Positions 25,146-33,751 of a stretch of DNA of 64,000 nt are shown in pieces. The notes under the pieces were generated by a model, which saw only the letters and a program-made list of their open reading frames with translations, did no database searches and had not been told where the DNA came from. Position 1 is the stretch's first letter; every line of letters starts with the position of its first letter. The DNA is from UBA1672 sp964352375 (GTDB lineage Bacteria > Pseudomonadota > Alphaproteobacteria > Micavibrionales > Micavibrionaceae), in assembly GCA_964352375.1 (NCBI GenBank), contig CAYGSA010000001.1, forward strand, positions 1 through 64,000, given 5' to 3'. The position numbers and the translations under genes were made by a program.

Positions 25146-26006
25146 ATGCGTTTTTTGCTACCTTTTCTCTTTATCCTTTCTTTTTCAGGCATTTCCTATG
25201 CTCAAGATACTGTTAAGCTTTATCGTTTGGATTGCGGAATGGTTAAGGTTCTGAATTTAGGTATATTTTCCATTGATGATGACTATGAAGGGCAGACTAA
25301 GCAGTTTGTTTCCTCTTGTTACATTATAAAGCATGGTAATAATACCTTGCTTTGGGATGCAGGGCTTCCTGAGGCTTTGATTGCAGCACCTGAAAACGGT
25401 AAGACATCAGACTATTTTGAGCTTAGTGTTCAAAAAACATTGTCAGAACAGCTTGACCTTATAAACTTAACGCCAGAAGATATTACGCATGTTGCTGTTT
25501 CTCATGGTCATGGAGATCATTCCAGCAATTTAAGATTATTTACACATGCAACACTTTATATTCAAAGCTCTGAATTTAACCTTATGAAGAATGAACCAGA
25601 AAAGGCGAAAGATGTTCATTTGGAGCCAGGTAATTTTTCTTATTTTTTAGAGCGCCCTGAACAAACTCAAATTATAGAGGGGGATTTTGATTTATTTGGT
25701 GACGGACTTGTGCAGTTTATTTCTTTGCCGGGGCATACCATTGGGCATATGGGGCTTATGCTTGATCTCCAAAATGCGGGTAAAGTTATTCTTTCTGGTG
25801 ATCAGTGGCATTTTAGTGAAAACCGTATCAATGATGGTGTGCCTTCGTTTAATTATGATGTTAAAGATGGAGAAGGCGGTGAGCAAACGCGTGCATCTTC
25901 TGCGAAGTTGGAGCAGCTTGTTGAGGATTATGATGCGCTTTTGATTATCCAGCACGAGCCAAAGCATATTTATAGGTTGCCGAAGTTTCCCGCGTATTTA
26001 GATTAG
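25146..26006 (+). CDS. Exported metallo-beta-lactamase-fold hydrolase, N-acyl homoserine lactonase-like
   Basis: A signal peptide (cut near A19/Q20) precedes an MBL fold. Zinc ligands: His120, His122, Asp124 and His125 in SHGHGDH, His in LPGHTIGH, Asp in LSGDQWHF, and a late His in IIQHEPKHI. The layout matches AttM/AiiA-type lactonases, which open acyl-homoserine lactones, but other small lactones or esters are possible. A GAGG ribosome-binding site precedes the ATG. The 3' end is three bases from the convergent parC gene. Export to the periplasm is unusual for this family, whose best-known members are cytoplasmic. Confidence 0.82.
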   Translation: MRFLLPFLFILSFSGISYAQDTVKLYRLDCGMVKVLNLGIFSIDDDYEGQTKQFVSSCYIIKHGNNTLLWDAGLPEALIAAPENGKTSDYFELSVQKTLSEQLDLINLTPEDITHVAVSHGHGDHSSNLRLFTHATLYIQSSEFNLMKNEPEKAKDVHLEPGNFSYFLERPEQTQIIEGDFDLFGDGLVQFISLPGHTIGHMGLMLDLQNAGKVILSGDQWHFSENRINDGVPSFNYDVKDGEGGEQTRASSAKLEQLVEDYDALLIIQHEPKHIYRLPKFPAYLD

Positions 26007-26009
26007 TTC

Positions 26010-28253
26010 CTAAAACTTATAATCAAATCGGTTGCTCTTTGGGAAGCCGTTTGGTGGGAGGCGGCCGGCGGCGGCGCGTTTCCCGATCCACGGCTCGATG
26101 TCTTCGAGGATGGTTGTGCCTGCGCCGTATTTATATTCAAGGCCTTTTTCAAGGTTAAATGTTTTTGCATCAGACAGGCCTTCTTTGACTTTTTGCAATA
26201 TAACGCCTCGGCCTTTGGTCATTTGCGGCACATCGTCAAGTGAGAAGACCAGCATTTTGCGGTTCTTGCCGATTACCGCCATATGATCATCGTCTTCTTT
26301 CATATAGCGGCAGATCATGGCTTTGACTTTACCAGAGACATTCAGCACTTGTTTTCCTGATTTTGTTTGGGCAAGAACATCATTGGAATTTACAATGAAG
26401 CCACGTGCGTCAGACGATGCCACAAGCATTTTCGTATCTGCTTTATGGAGATGCATGACGCTCACGTTTGCTTCGTTTGGCAAACCAACCATTATGCGAA
26501 TAGGCTCACCGAAGCCGCGGCCTGAGGGTAATTTGTCACAGCCGAGAGTGTAGAATCGTCCGTTTGTTGCAAAGATAAGAAGTTTATCCGTTGTTTGTGC
26601 CTCAATCATAAATTGGCCGCGATCACCATCTTTATATTTAATGTCTTTTGCTTTGATGCCATGGCCTTTCATGGCCTTGATCCAGCCTTGAGATGAACAA
26701 AGGATCGTTACGGGTTCTTTTTCGATCATTATGGCGTCAAGATCAACCAGTACAGGGGCTGGGGCGCTTCCAATTTCAGTGCGGCGGCGGCCGAGTTCAG
26801 TGTCTTGGCCGAACATGGCTTTCAATTCTTTGACCTGTTTTTTGATGCGTGTCCATTGACGCGCTTCGGAGCCGATGAGTGTTTCAAGTTCGTCGCGTTC
26901 TTTTGCAAGCGCGTCGTGCTCTGTGCGGATTTCCATCTCCTCCAACTTATGCAGGCGTCGCAAACGTAAGTTCAGGACGGCTTCGGTCTGGACATCAGAG
27001 AGTTTAAACGTGTCCATCAAGCACTGTTTTGGCTCGTCTTCGAAACGAATGATACGAATGACCTCATCAATATTGAGAAAAACGATCAGATATCCTTCAA
27101 GCACTTCAATACGATGCAGAACTTTTTCGAGGCGGAAACGTGAGCGACGGACAAGGACTTCCTGTTGGTGGTTCAGCCAATTTTGAAGGGCTTCCTTGAT
27201 GTTCATGACCTTTGGAACAATACCGCCTTCAAGAACATTTAGGTTCATGTTAAAGCGTGTTTCAAGATCGCACGCGCGGAAGAGAGCCTCCATTAATATA
27301 TCCGGGTCAACGTTGCGGTTCTTTGGCTCAAGGACGAGTCTGATGTCTTCAGCTGACTCATCGCGCACATCATCGAGGAGCGGAAGCTTTTTGGTGTTTA
27401 TCAGATCAGCGATTTTCTCTATGAGCTTTGATTTTTGTACCTGATAGGGAATTTCAGTGACGATGATTTGATACAGCCCTTGCTTTAGGTCTTCTTTATA
27501 CCATTTTGCACGGATGCGGAATGCGCCTTTTCCTGTTTCATAGGCCTTTACAATATCTTCTTTTTTCTCAACCAGTGTTCCGCCTGTTGGCATATCGGGG
27601 CCTTGGACGATATCGCAAATTTCTGCAACTGAGGGATCTTTTTCAAGCATGAGCAACATGGCTTCGCAAAGCTCTTCAACGTTGTGTGGAGGTACGTTCG
27701 TCGCCATCCCCACTGCAATTCCGCTGGAGCCATTTGCAAGGAGGTTAGGAAATGCTGCAGGCAGAACAACAGGTTCGCTTTCTGAGCCGTCATATGTCGG
27801 ACGGAAATCAACGGCGTCTTCGTCAATGCCGCGCAGCAATAGTAGTGCAACATCTGTAAGGCGGGCTTCTGTGTAACGCATGGCCGCGGCGTTATCACCA
27901 TCAATATTTCCGAAGTTTCCCTGCCCGTCCACGAGCGGATAACGCTGTGAAAAATCTTGGGCGAGACGAACCATTGCATCGTACACAGCAGTATCACCGT
28001 GCGGGTGATATTTACCGATGACATCACCAACCACGCGGGCTGATTTTTTTGGCTGAAGATTGGGATTTAGCTTTAGCTGATACATCGCATACATCAGACG
28101 ACGGTGCACGGGTTTCATGCCGTCACGCACATCGGGCAGTGATCTGCTCATGATCGTCGATAGCGCATAGGAGAGATAGCGATCCGAAAGAATTTCACCC
28201 ATGGGCTGGTCAATTACTTCGGAAATTATATCATTTGCGCTGTTTTTTGACAT
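26010..28253 (-). CDS. parC: DNA topoisomerase IV subunit A
   Basis: Type IIA topoisomerase breakage-reunion subunit that decatenates daughter chromosomes. The catalytic tyrosine is Tyr128 in AAMRYTEARL. The winged-helix region has SLPDVRDGMKPVHRR and KYHPHGDTAVYDAM, with Thr88 and Asp92 at the positions equivalent to quinolone-resistance sites Ser80 and Glu84 of E. coli ParC. The C-terminal beta-pinwheel (about 500-740) is shortened as in ParC rather than GyrA. Length 747. It lies 15 bases after recO. The quinolone-site residues look like natural variants rather than resistance mutations. Confidence 0.94.
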   Translation of the reverse strand: MSKNSANDIISEVIDQPMGEILSDRYLSYALSTIMSRSLPDVRDGMKPVHRRLMYAMYQLKLNPNLQPKKSARVVGDVIGKYHPHGDTAVYDAMVRLAQDFSQRYPLVDGQGNFGNIDGDNAAAMRYTEARLTDVALLLLRGIDEDAVDFRPTYDGSESEPVVLPAAFPNLLANGSSGIAVGMATNVPPHNVEELCEAMLLMLEKDPSVAEICDIVQGPDMPTGGTLVEKKEDIVKAYETGKGAFRIRAKWYKEDLKQGLYQIIVTEIPYQVQKSKLIEKIADLINTKKLPLLDDVRDESAEDIRLVLEPKNRNVDPDILMEALFRACDLETRFNMNLNVLEGGIVPKVMNIKEALQNWLNHQQEVLVRRSRFRLEKVLHRIEVLEGYLIVFLNIDEVIRIIRFEDEPKQCLMDTFKLSDVQTEAVLNLRLRRLHKLEEMEIRTEHDALAKERDELETLIGSEARQWTRIKKQVKELKAMFGQDTELGRRRTEIGSAPAPVLVDLDAIMIEKEPVTILCSSQGWIKAMKGHGIKAKDIKYKDGDRGQFMIEAQTTDKLLIFATNGRFYTLGCDKLPSGRGFGEPIRIMVGLPNEANVSVMHLHKADTKMLVASSDARGFIVNSNDVLAQTKSGKQVLNVSGKVKAMICRYMKEDDDHMAVIGKNRKMLVFSLDDVPQMTKGRGVILQKVKEGLSDAKTFNLEKGLEYKYGAGTTILEDIEPWIGKRAAAGRLPPNGFPKSNRFDYKF

Positions 28254-28268
28254 GATTACTCTGTTTTG

Positions 28269-29030
28269 TTACACGGCTAGCTTTGTATTTATTTGATCCG
28301 TTTTGGCAGATTGCTCGCTAAAACGCAAGCCCAGTCTTTCTCTGGCTTCAGGCAGTCCACGGTTGTGTTGCGCAAAGGCCCAGTGGCGGAGAAAATATTC
28401 AGTGAGGGTTAACCCAGTAATGACATCACTCTCGTTCGGTAGCGTTGCGATGGGCTTTAAGAAATTTGGGAGCGGAAGCAGTTTATCTTTGTATGGCTCT
28501 CCAGCCTCTAGACTTACAGCGCATCCTGTTTTGGGGGAAACATAGGCGAGTTTATCATTATCCCCTCCCCCCGCGCAACGCGTTAAATCAAGAGAAAATC
28601 CTAGCTCCTTTAGAAATGCGATTTCCCACATGATATATCCTGCGGCCCATATGTCGGTTTCTAGTATTTCGAAGAGCGCTATAAGACCTTTATACAGACC
28701 TACATGCCCATCTTTTTCAGGTAAGCCTTGATCGCATAGGGCGCAAGCGGACTGGAGGGCGGCAAGCTTTAGGGGGTCTTTCATGATGCGTGCAGCGGTG
28801 GAGCGAGAGAGTTCCAGGTTCAGGCTGCCTAGCTCGTCGCTGGTGCGGGCGCGCCAGTTTGCGTCTACGATGTTGCCAACTTCGAGTGTTCCACGGTTTT
28901 TTGATGATGATGCGCCGCGCATGTAGCCTGCTTGACGGCCATGGTCACGTGTCAATAGCGACACAACTGCTCCGCTCTCCCCGTGTGCGCGGGCGGCTAA
29001 TATTATTGATTCATCTTGCCATTGCTCCAT
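28269..29030 (-). CDS. recO: DNA repair protein RecO
   Basis: An OB-fold at the N-terminus (IILAARAHGESGAVVSLLTRDHGRQAGYM, in pieces) and a helical C-terminal domain with LTRCAGGG, an incomplete version of the zinc-binding cysteine cluster. It helps RecR load RecA on SSB-coated single strands. Length 253 is normal. It is divergent from the aspartate dehydrogenase gene by only 37 bases and is followed closely by parC. Confidence 0.9.
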   Translation of the reverse strand: MEQWQDESIILAARAHGESGAVVSLLTRDHGRQAGYMRGASSSKNRGTLEVGNIVDANWRARTSDELGSLNLELSRSTAARIMKDPLKLAALQSACALCDQGLPEKDGHVGLYKGLIALFEILETDIWAAGYIMWEIAFLKELGFSLDLTRCAGGGDNDKLAYVSPKTGCAVSLEAGEPYKDKLLPLPNFLKPIATLPNESDVITGLTLTEYFLRHWAFAQHNRGLPEARERLGLRFSEQSAKTDQINTKLAV

Positions 29031-29067
29031 GTGTCTATTATGACTTTTTTACGGAAGGTGACAAGCT

Positions 29068-29847
29068 ATGATAATCAAAGTCGGTATTGCAGGCGTTGGA
29101 GCAATTGGTGGCGCTGTGGCGAAGGCTATGGTTGAAGGAACAGATGGATTTACGCTTGATTGTGTTTCTGATCCGCAGAGCAATAAAAACTTTAATGTTT
29201 CCAATGTTAGTTTCGAAGAGATGGCAGATCGCTGTGATCTTATTGTTGAATGTCTTCCCGCCGATGTTGTGCCGCATCTTTGGGCTCCTGTTTTTGCTGC
29301 GGGGAAGGATATATTATTTATTAGCTCTGCCGCGCTTTTGATTTATCCACATCTTGTTGATGAAGTGTATAAATCTAAAGGAAAAGCCTATCTACCGTCA
29401 GGGGCGCTTTGTGGATTAGATGGTGTAAGAGCCATGAAAGAAATGGGCATTCGCTCTTCTCTTATTGCATCGTCGAAACCTCCTTTTGGATTTTCTGGTG
29501 CACCTTATGTTGTTGAACATGAACTTGATCTTGCGGCGATTAGCGAAAAGATGTGTATCTTTGAGGGGAATGCTTTGGAGGCGGCTAAGGGGTTTCCTGC
29601 TAATGTTAATGTTGCTGCGTCTTTAAGTTTTGCAGGTATCGGCGCCCAAGAGACACGCGTTGAGATCTGGGCTGATCCTGATGCTGTTGGCAATGCACAT
29701 GAAATCACGGTTAGGAGTGATTATTCTACGCTGAATGCGCGTATTGAGAATTTGCCTGACCCTGAAAACCCAAAAAGCTCTGTGCTGGCGGCGCAAAGTA
29801 TTGTCTCGACCTTGCGGAATATGAACGCGGCTCTTATGCTGACATAA
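29068..29847 (+). CDS. nadX: L-aspartate dehydrogenase
   Basis: An NAD(P)-dependent enzyme converting aspartate to iminoaspartate for NAD synthesis, an alternative to NadB. It shows a Rossmann start KVGIAGVGAIGGAVAKAM, FISSAALLIYPH, then PSGALCGLDGVRAMKE and the catalytic His in VGNAHEITVRS. Length 259 matches the family. GAAGGTGA precedes the ATG. A role as a general amino-acid dehydrogenase is possible, as in some polyhydroxybutyrate producers. Confidence 0.85.
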   Translation: MIIKVGIAGVGAIGGAVAKAMVEGTDGFTLDCVSDPQSNKNFNVSNVSFEEMADRCDLIVECLPADVVPHLWAPVFAAGKDILFISSAALLIYPHLVDEVYKSKGKAYLPSGALCGLDGVRAMKEMGIRSSLIASSKPPFGFSGAPYVVEHELDLAAISEKMCIFEGNALEAAKGFPANVNVAASLSFAGIGAQETRVEIWADPDAVGNAHEITVRSDYSTLNARIENLPDPENPKSSVLAAQSIVSTLRNMNAALMLT

Positions 29848-29862
29848 AAATAAGGAGAGCGC

Positions 29863-30513
29863 ATGATTCCAGCTAAGCATTTTTATATGATCCGTCATGG
29901 TGAAACTGAGGCAAACCGTGCCATGATTATGGCGGGGTCACTTGATTCTCCACTTACTGAGACAGGTGTTGAACAAGCGAATCATGCGCGTGATATTGTG
30001 GCGCAGTTAGAGGTCAAACCCGTGGCGATGTTTCATTCTAATCTTTCACGTGCGCGTGATACGGCGCATATTCTGAACGAAGCACTGGATGTCCCTATTT
30101 TTGAAGATGCTGATCTTGCTGAGTTTCATGCGGGCGACTTTGAGGGGGTGCCTTATCATGAATGTCAGGCGATATTGGATGGGTGGCCCATTATTCCTAA
30201 TGCTGAAATTCCGGAAGATTTCTTTGCGCGTGTGAAGCGTGGCAAGATGAGGGCGCTATCACGATTTGAAGGGCCAACTTTGACCGTGTGTCATGGTGGT
30301 GTTATGCGTGCTTTTGGTGAGATTTACGGTGTTTCACCTGCTCCACGGTTTAGGAATGCGCATTTATATGAATTTTACCCCGATCCGGATGATGCCTTTC
30401 CGTGGGATGTTTACGATTATTCGAGTTGCAAGATCAGTGGATCAGTGTTGCGTCAGGTTTCGAATGCCTATGACATTGACATTGATATTGCGTCAAAAAC
30501 GGCCAACGCCTGA
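29863..30513 (+). CDS. Histidine phosphatase family protein (phosphoglycerate mutase-like)
   Basis: The RHG motif is in YMIRHGETEANRA, where the histidine becomes phosphorylated, and the second catalytic His is in TVCHGGVMRAFG. Between them lie HSNLSRARDTAHIL and the acidic LAEFHAGDFEG, as in broad-specificity phosphatases such as CobC or GpmB. Length 216. It follows nadX by 15 bases with an AAGGAG site. Substrate not predictable. Its 3' end overlaps folP by 46 bases on the opposite strand. Confidence 0.87.
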   Translation: MIPAKHFYMIRHGETEANRAMIMAGSLDSPLTETGVEQANHARDIVAQLEVKPVAMFHSNLSRARDTAHILNEALDVPIFEDADLAEFHAGDFEGVPYHECQAILDGWPIIPNAEIPEDFFARVKRGKMRALSRFEGPTLTVCHGGVMRAFGEIYGVSPAPRFRNAHLYEFYPDPDDAFPWDVYDYSSCKISGSVLRQVSNAYDIDIDIASKTANA

Positions 30514-31250
30514 CGCGTTTCTTTCACGTCATGCACTCTTAGAATATCAACATGATCAATATTGTATAACGCCGCTGCGATCGACCCTGAGAGACGCTTT
30601 TGTGGGTCAGTTTCGTTTGCAATGGCACCGATAAAGCTTTTACGAGAGACTCCGAGCAGAAGTTTGCATTTAAATTGTTTGAAGATGTGCAGGTTCTTGA
30701 TGATTTTTACATTATGCTCCAGCGTTTTGCCGAAGCCTATACCGGGGTCTAGAATTATGTTTTGATGATTTACACCGTTTTGAGAGCAGAAATTTAGCCG
30801 TTCTTCAAAGAAAGCACAAATCTCGTCTATAACGTTTTCGTATTGCGGTCTATTTTGCATGTCTTGCGGGCTGCCTTGCATATGCATCAGGCAGATGGGG
30901 AGCTTGCTTTGTGCGGCGACACTTACGGATTGTGGATCATGACGCAGGGCGCTGATGTCATTTAACATGGTTGCGCCTGCCTCTATTGCGGCTTGCATTG
31001 TTTTAGAGTTTCTTGTGTCGATGGATATATTCGTACCATTAAGGCCTTCTATGGCGGGCTTTATGCGGGTTATTTCTTCGTCTGGATGGATTGTTTTTGC
31101 GCCTGGCCTTGTTGACTCTCCGCCTATATCGAGGATATTTGCGCCGTCATTAAGCAGTTTTTGGCCGTGCTGCACGCCATCATATGTGCCGCCGTCAGAG
31201 AAACTGTCTGGGGTAACGTTTACGACGCCCATGATTTGGGTTTTAGGCAT
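30468..31250 (-). CDS. folP: Dihydropteroate synthase
   Basis: TIM-barrel enzyme that joins pterin pyrophosphate to p-aminobenzoate. Conserved blocks: MGVVNVTPDSFSDGG, DIGGESTRPGA, ATMLNDISALRHD, DPGIGFGKTLEHN and LGVSRKSFIGAI. It is the target of sulfonamides. Length 260 is slightly short. It overlaps folK upstream by eight bases, so pterin activation and condensation are coupled. The C-terminus overlaps the phosphatase gene on the other strand. Confidence 0.94.
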   Translation of the reverse strand: MPKTQIMGVVNVTPDSFSDGGTYDGVQHGQKLLNDGANILDIGGESTRPGAKTIHPDEEITRIKPAIEGLNGTNISIDTRNSKTMQAAIEAGATMLNDISALRHDPQSVSVAAQSKLPICLMHMQGSPQDMQNRPQYENVIDEICAFFEERLNFCSQNGVNHQNIILDPGIGFGKTLEHNVKIIKNLHIFKQFKCKLLLGVSRKSFIGAIANETDPQKRLSGSIAAALYNIDHVDILRVHDVKETRQALAVFDAISMSMS

Positions 31251-31734
31251 ATTCGACGCGCTCTATTTGTTGTTCTGGTAAGGCTTCTAACATTTCACTC
31301 AGGTTTATATTTAAAACTGGATGCACCCATTCAGGTGCAACTTCGTTTAGAGGATAAAGGACAAAGGCGCGCTCTTGAAGACGGGGATGGGGGAGCTTCA
31401 GTTTGTCCAATTCATATATTTCATCGTTATAAAACAGGATATCAAGGTCAAGCACGCGTGGTTCATTTCTTATATTACGTACACGCCCGGCTTTGTTTTC
31501 AATTTCTGCGAGGGTTTTCATAAGGTTTTCAGGCTTATGATTGGTTTTTACGATGCATACGGCATTGTGATACCAAGGCTGGTCAGAGGTTGGTACGGGC
31601 GCCGATTTCCAGATGCTTGAAAATTTGATGACGTTAATGTCATGATCTTTGAATAGTTGTGGGCAAGCTTGTAATGCTTGATCGGGCGTTCCGTATATAC
31701 TGTTTAAATTTGCACCTAACGCGATGCCAATCAT
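31243..31734 (-). CDS. folK: 6-hydroxymethyl-7,8-dihydropterin pyrophosphokinase
   Basis: Begins MIGIALGANLNSIYG, the standard HPPK start; ATG 31734 is chosen for that reason and because it follows the DUF882 stop by four bases. A longer form from 31788 would overlap that gene. SSIWKSAPV, DQPWYHNAV and RVLDLDILFYNDE are the substrate and ATP/Mg motifs. It phosphorylates the pterin used by FolP. No folB is adjacent. Confidence 0.92.
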   Translation of the reverse strand: MIGIALGANLNSIYGTPDQALQACPQLFKDHDINVIKFSSIWKSAPVPTSDQPWYHNAVCIVKTNHKPENLMKTLAEIENKAGRVRNIRNEPRVLDLDILFYNDEIYELDKLKLPHPRLQERAFVLYPLNEVAPEWVHPVLNINLSEMLEALPEQQIERVEYA

Positions 31735-31738
31735 CGGC

Positions 31739-32335
31739 CTATGTCGTCCATGTGCGTACGGCGCCTGTATCGACGTGAACAAAACCACTGCGTGGGTAAT
31801 ATCCTACGCCGCCAGCCTTTAAAGATTGCGCTATATTACGAATTTTTTTAGAGCTAAAACCTGAAATGCGAATATCAGTTGCCTGACCATACATATGGAA
31901 CGAGTTTGAGGCCACGCCCCGAGTCCTGCCGCCGAGCATCGCGTTTGTTTTCGGGCTGCGATATGCTGATAAAATGCTGTACGGGTCATTCGCATCTAAT
32001 TTTTTATGGATGAGCGAGAGAATATCAATCACATGCGGATCCATCGGGAAGACTTCCTTTGTGCGGAAGTCGCGAAGAACATAATTTATGCGCTCAAAGG
32101 CTTCGGGCAGATATTTGTCGCCAACACGGTATACACCTGAGAAGCTCTCACCTGTGTGAGCGTGCCTGAATGCAATTTTCCATGTGCCGTTGTTTGTTGC
32201 GGCGGCAGCGCTTCGGGCAGACACGAATGGTATCATTGATGCAATAAGGCCTGCACTGCCAATTTTTAATAAATCACGGCGCTGTTTATCAAGCTGTTCA
32301 TTTGTGTTTTGTGTGTCGAAAAACGTCTTACTCAT
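31739..32335 (-). CDS. Tat-exported DUF882 (YcbK-like, peptidase M15 fold) protein
   Basis: A twin-arginine signal is present: Arg19-Arg20 in KQRRDLLKIG, followed by a hydrophobic stretch and AAAA near residue 46. The mature part has ILSAYRSPKTNAMLGG, SNSFHMYGQATDIRI and SGFVHVDTGAVRTW, giving the His-x(6)-Asp and His zinc ligands of M15 peptidases. It probably cleaves or binds peptidoglycan. The upstream neighbour is an L,D-transpeptidase, the usual ycbB-ycbK partnership. GAGG precedes the ATG. A possible promoter (TTATTG, 16 bases, TATAAC) lies in the 120-base gap upstream. Confidence 0.88.
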   Translation of the reverse strand: MSKTFFDTQNTNEQLDKQRRDLLKIGSAGLIASMIPFVSARSAAAATNNGTWKIAFRHAHTGESFSGVYRVGDKYLPEAFERINYVLRDFRTKEVFPMDPHVIDILSLIHKKLDANDPYSILSAYRSPKTNAMLGGRTRGVASNSFHMYGQATDIRISGFSSKKIRNIAQSLKAGGVGYYPRSGFVHVDTGAVRTWTT

Positions 32336-32455
32336 TTTTTCCTCAATACCTTATTTACGCAGTTTTAGTACGTTCATGTTATAGCGGTAGAGTTTTCTAC
32401 AATAATTGTGATAATGTGTAAAGGAAATAATGACTTATACTATTTTGCGCTCTTT

Positions 32456-33751
32456 TTAATCTTGCTCAAGATCCGGGAGGCCGTTTATTTTGTCAAGGGC
32501 TATAGCAAGTTTTTTATTATAGCCGTAGATGTCTTGTCCGTAGATTATTTTTTGACCTGCGCCTAGCCAAACTGTTTGGTACAGAAGGCGGACAGGGATT
32601 TTTTCTTTCGCGAAAATATCTTTTGTTTGTTGATTTTTCAGGTAAGCTTTTACGTCTCGCTGCAAAATAAAGTGCGCGACTTTTTCTGGATTTTGCAGAC
32701 GGACACAGCCAGATGAATAAGAACGTTCCAGATCAGAAAACCCTAGTTCACTGCTGTCATGCAAAAAAATACTGTAATTATTAGGCATTAATATCCGGAT
32801 TTTACCGAGCGGGTTTTCTGGTCCTGGTAATTGAACCATGCGCAGTGCGTGGAGCTGCTTACGTGACATCGCACCCCATTCTATTATGGTTGGATCTATT
32901 GTTTTCTCTTCTTTAAAAACTTCCACTTCCTTGTCTCGTAAATAGGCTGGGTTTTGTTTCAATTCTGGCCAAATGTCTTTTTCTTTGATTGTGGACGGGA
33001 TTGTCCATGTTGGATTAAACCGCACCCCTGTAATATTCGTTATAAATGATGGCGTTGGACGGTCTTTGCGGCCAATAATTACGGGCATTTCAAACATGGT
33101 CTTGTTTTTTTCAATCGCCCATAAACGCGCTGAGGGGATATTTACGATGATAAAACGTCGCGGGTTTTTGCTTGGCAACCAGCGTAGTCGTTCCATATTT
33201 AAGGCAAGCTCCCTTGATGGTTTTATGCTCATCTCTGCTTTTAGGGCTTTGTATGTTTGTGTTTGCGGTGATAAGTTTTCAAGAAACTGTGTTATTGATG
33301 TTTGGTTTTGATTCAGCTTTTTTATTGCTGTTTTGGCACTCATTGACCGTTTCCAATGATTTGGATCAAGGTTTATATCCTCTGGTTCAATCCGCATCCC
33401 ACTAAGATCACGCGCATATTTTACATAGGCTTGCGTGAGAAGTATCTCTTTTTGTACAGGCTCTAAATCATCGAAATTGACACTGTATTTTTTGGGATTC
33501 AGACCATGATGCCATGATTTTTGGAGATATTCATTAAGGACCTTACCATTCTCATTGATTTTGTTGCCCTCCATCCAAAGCGGTGCTCCATCGCGTGTCA
33601 TGTAAAGCGCATCAATTTCCTTTTGATATTCGAACGGCTTAGCATAAGTTTGTGCGCCAATGACGCACAAAACCATCGCTAAAAATACGGTTTTAAAGAT
33701 CAACAAAAGTGTGTGTCTCTTTTTTTGCTCCTGGGTGGGTGACCGCTCCAT
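32456..33751 (-). CDS. L,D-transpeptidase (YcbB-like, YkuD catalytic domain)
   Basis: Signal peptide or anchor at about residues 14-37 (LLLIFKTVFLAMVLCVIG). An N-terminal scaffold follows, then the YkuD domain (about 195-390) with IFLHDSSELGF and the catalytic SSGCVRL. It makes 3-3 crosslinks in peptidoglycan or attaches lipoproteins to it. If the ATG at 33751 is used the gene overlaps ilvD by 59 bases; in-frame TTG codons near the ilvD stop are alternatives that would shorten the N-terminus. It would be a natural target of the LdtR regulator at 21543-22001, but no operator copy was noticed here. Confidence 0.87.
   Translation of the reverse strand: MERSPTQEQKKRHTLLLIFKTVFLAMVLCVIGAQTYAKPFEYQKEIDALYMTRDGAPLWMEGNKINENGKVLNEYLQKSWHHGLNPKKYSVNFDDLEPVQKEILLTQAYVKYARDLSGMRIEPEDINLDPNHWKRSMSAKTAIKKLNQNQTSITQFLENLSPQTQTYKALKAEMSIKPSRELALNMERLRWLPSKNPRRFIIVNIPSARLWAIEKNKTMFEMPVIIGRKDRPTPSFITNITGVRFNPTWTIPSTIKEKDIWPELKQNPAYLRDKEVEVFKEEKTIDPTIIEWGAMSRKQLHALRMVQLPGPENPLGKIRILMPNNYSIFLHDSSELGFSDLERSYSSGCVRLQNPEKVAHFILQRDVKAYLKNQQTKDIFAKEKIPVRLLYQTVWLGAGQKIIYGQDIYGYNKKLAIALDKINGLPDLEQD

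Noticed and set aside
26875..27186. Open frames antisense to parC and other long genes, for example 26875-27186, 1480-1863 and 34140-34589
   Set aside because: They lie wholly inside well-supported genes on the other strand and show Ser/Arg-rich shadow composition with no domains.
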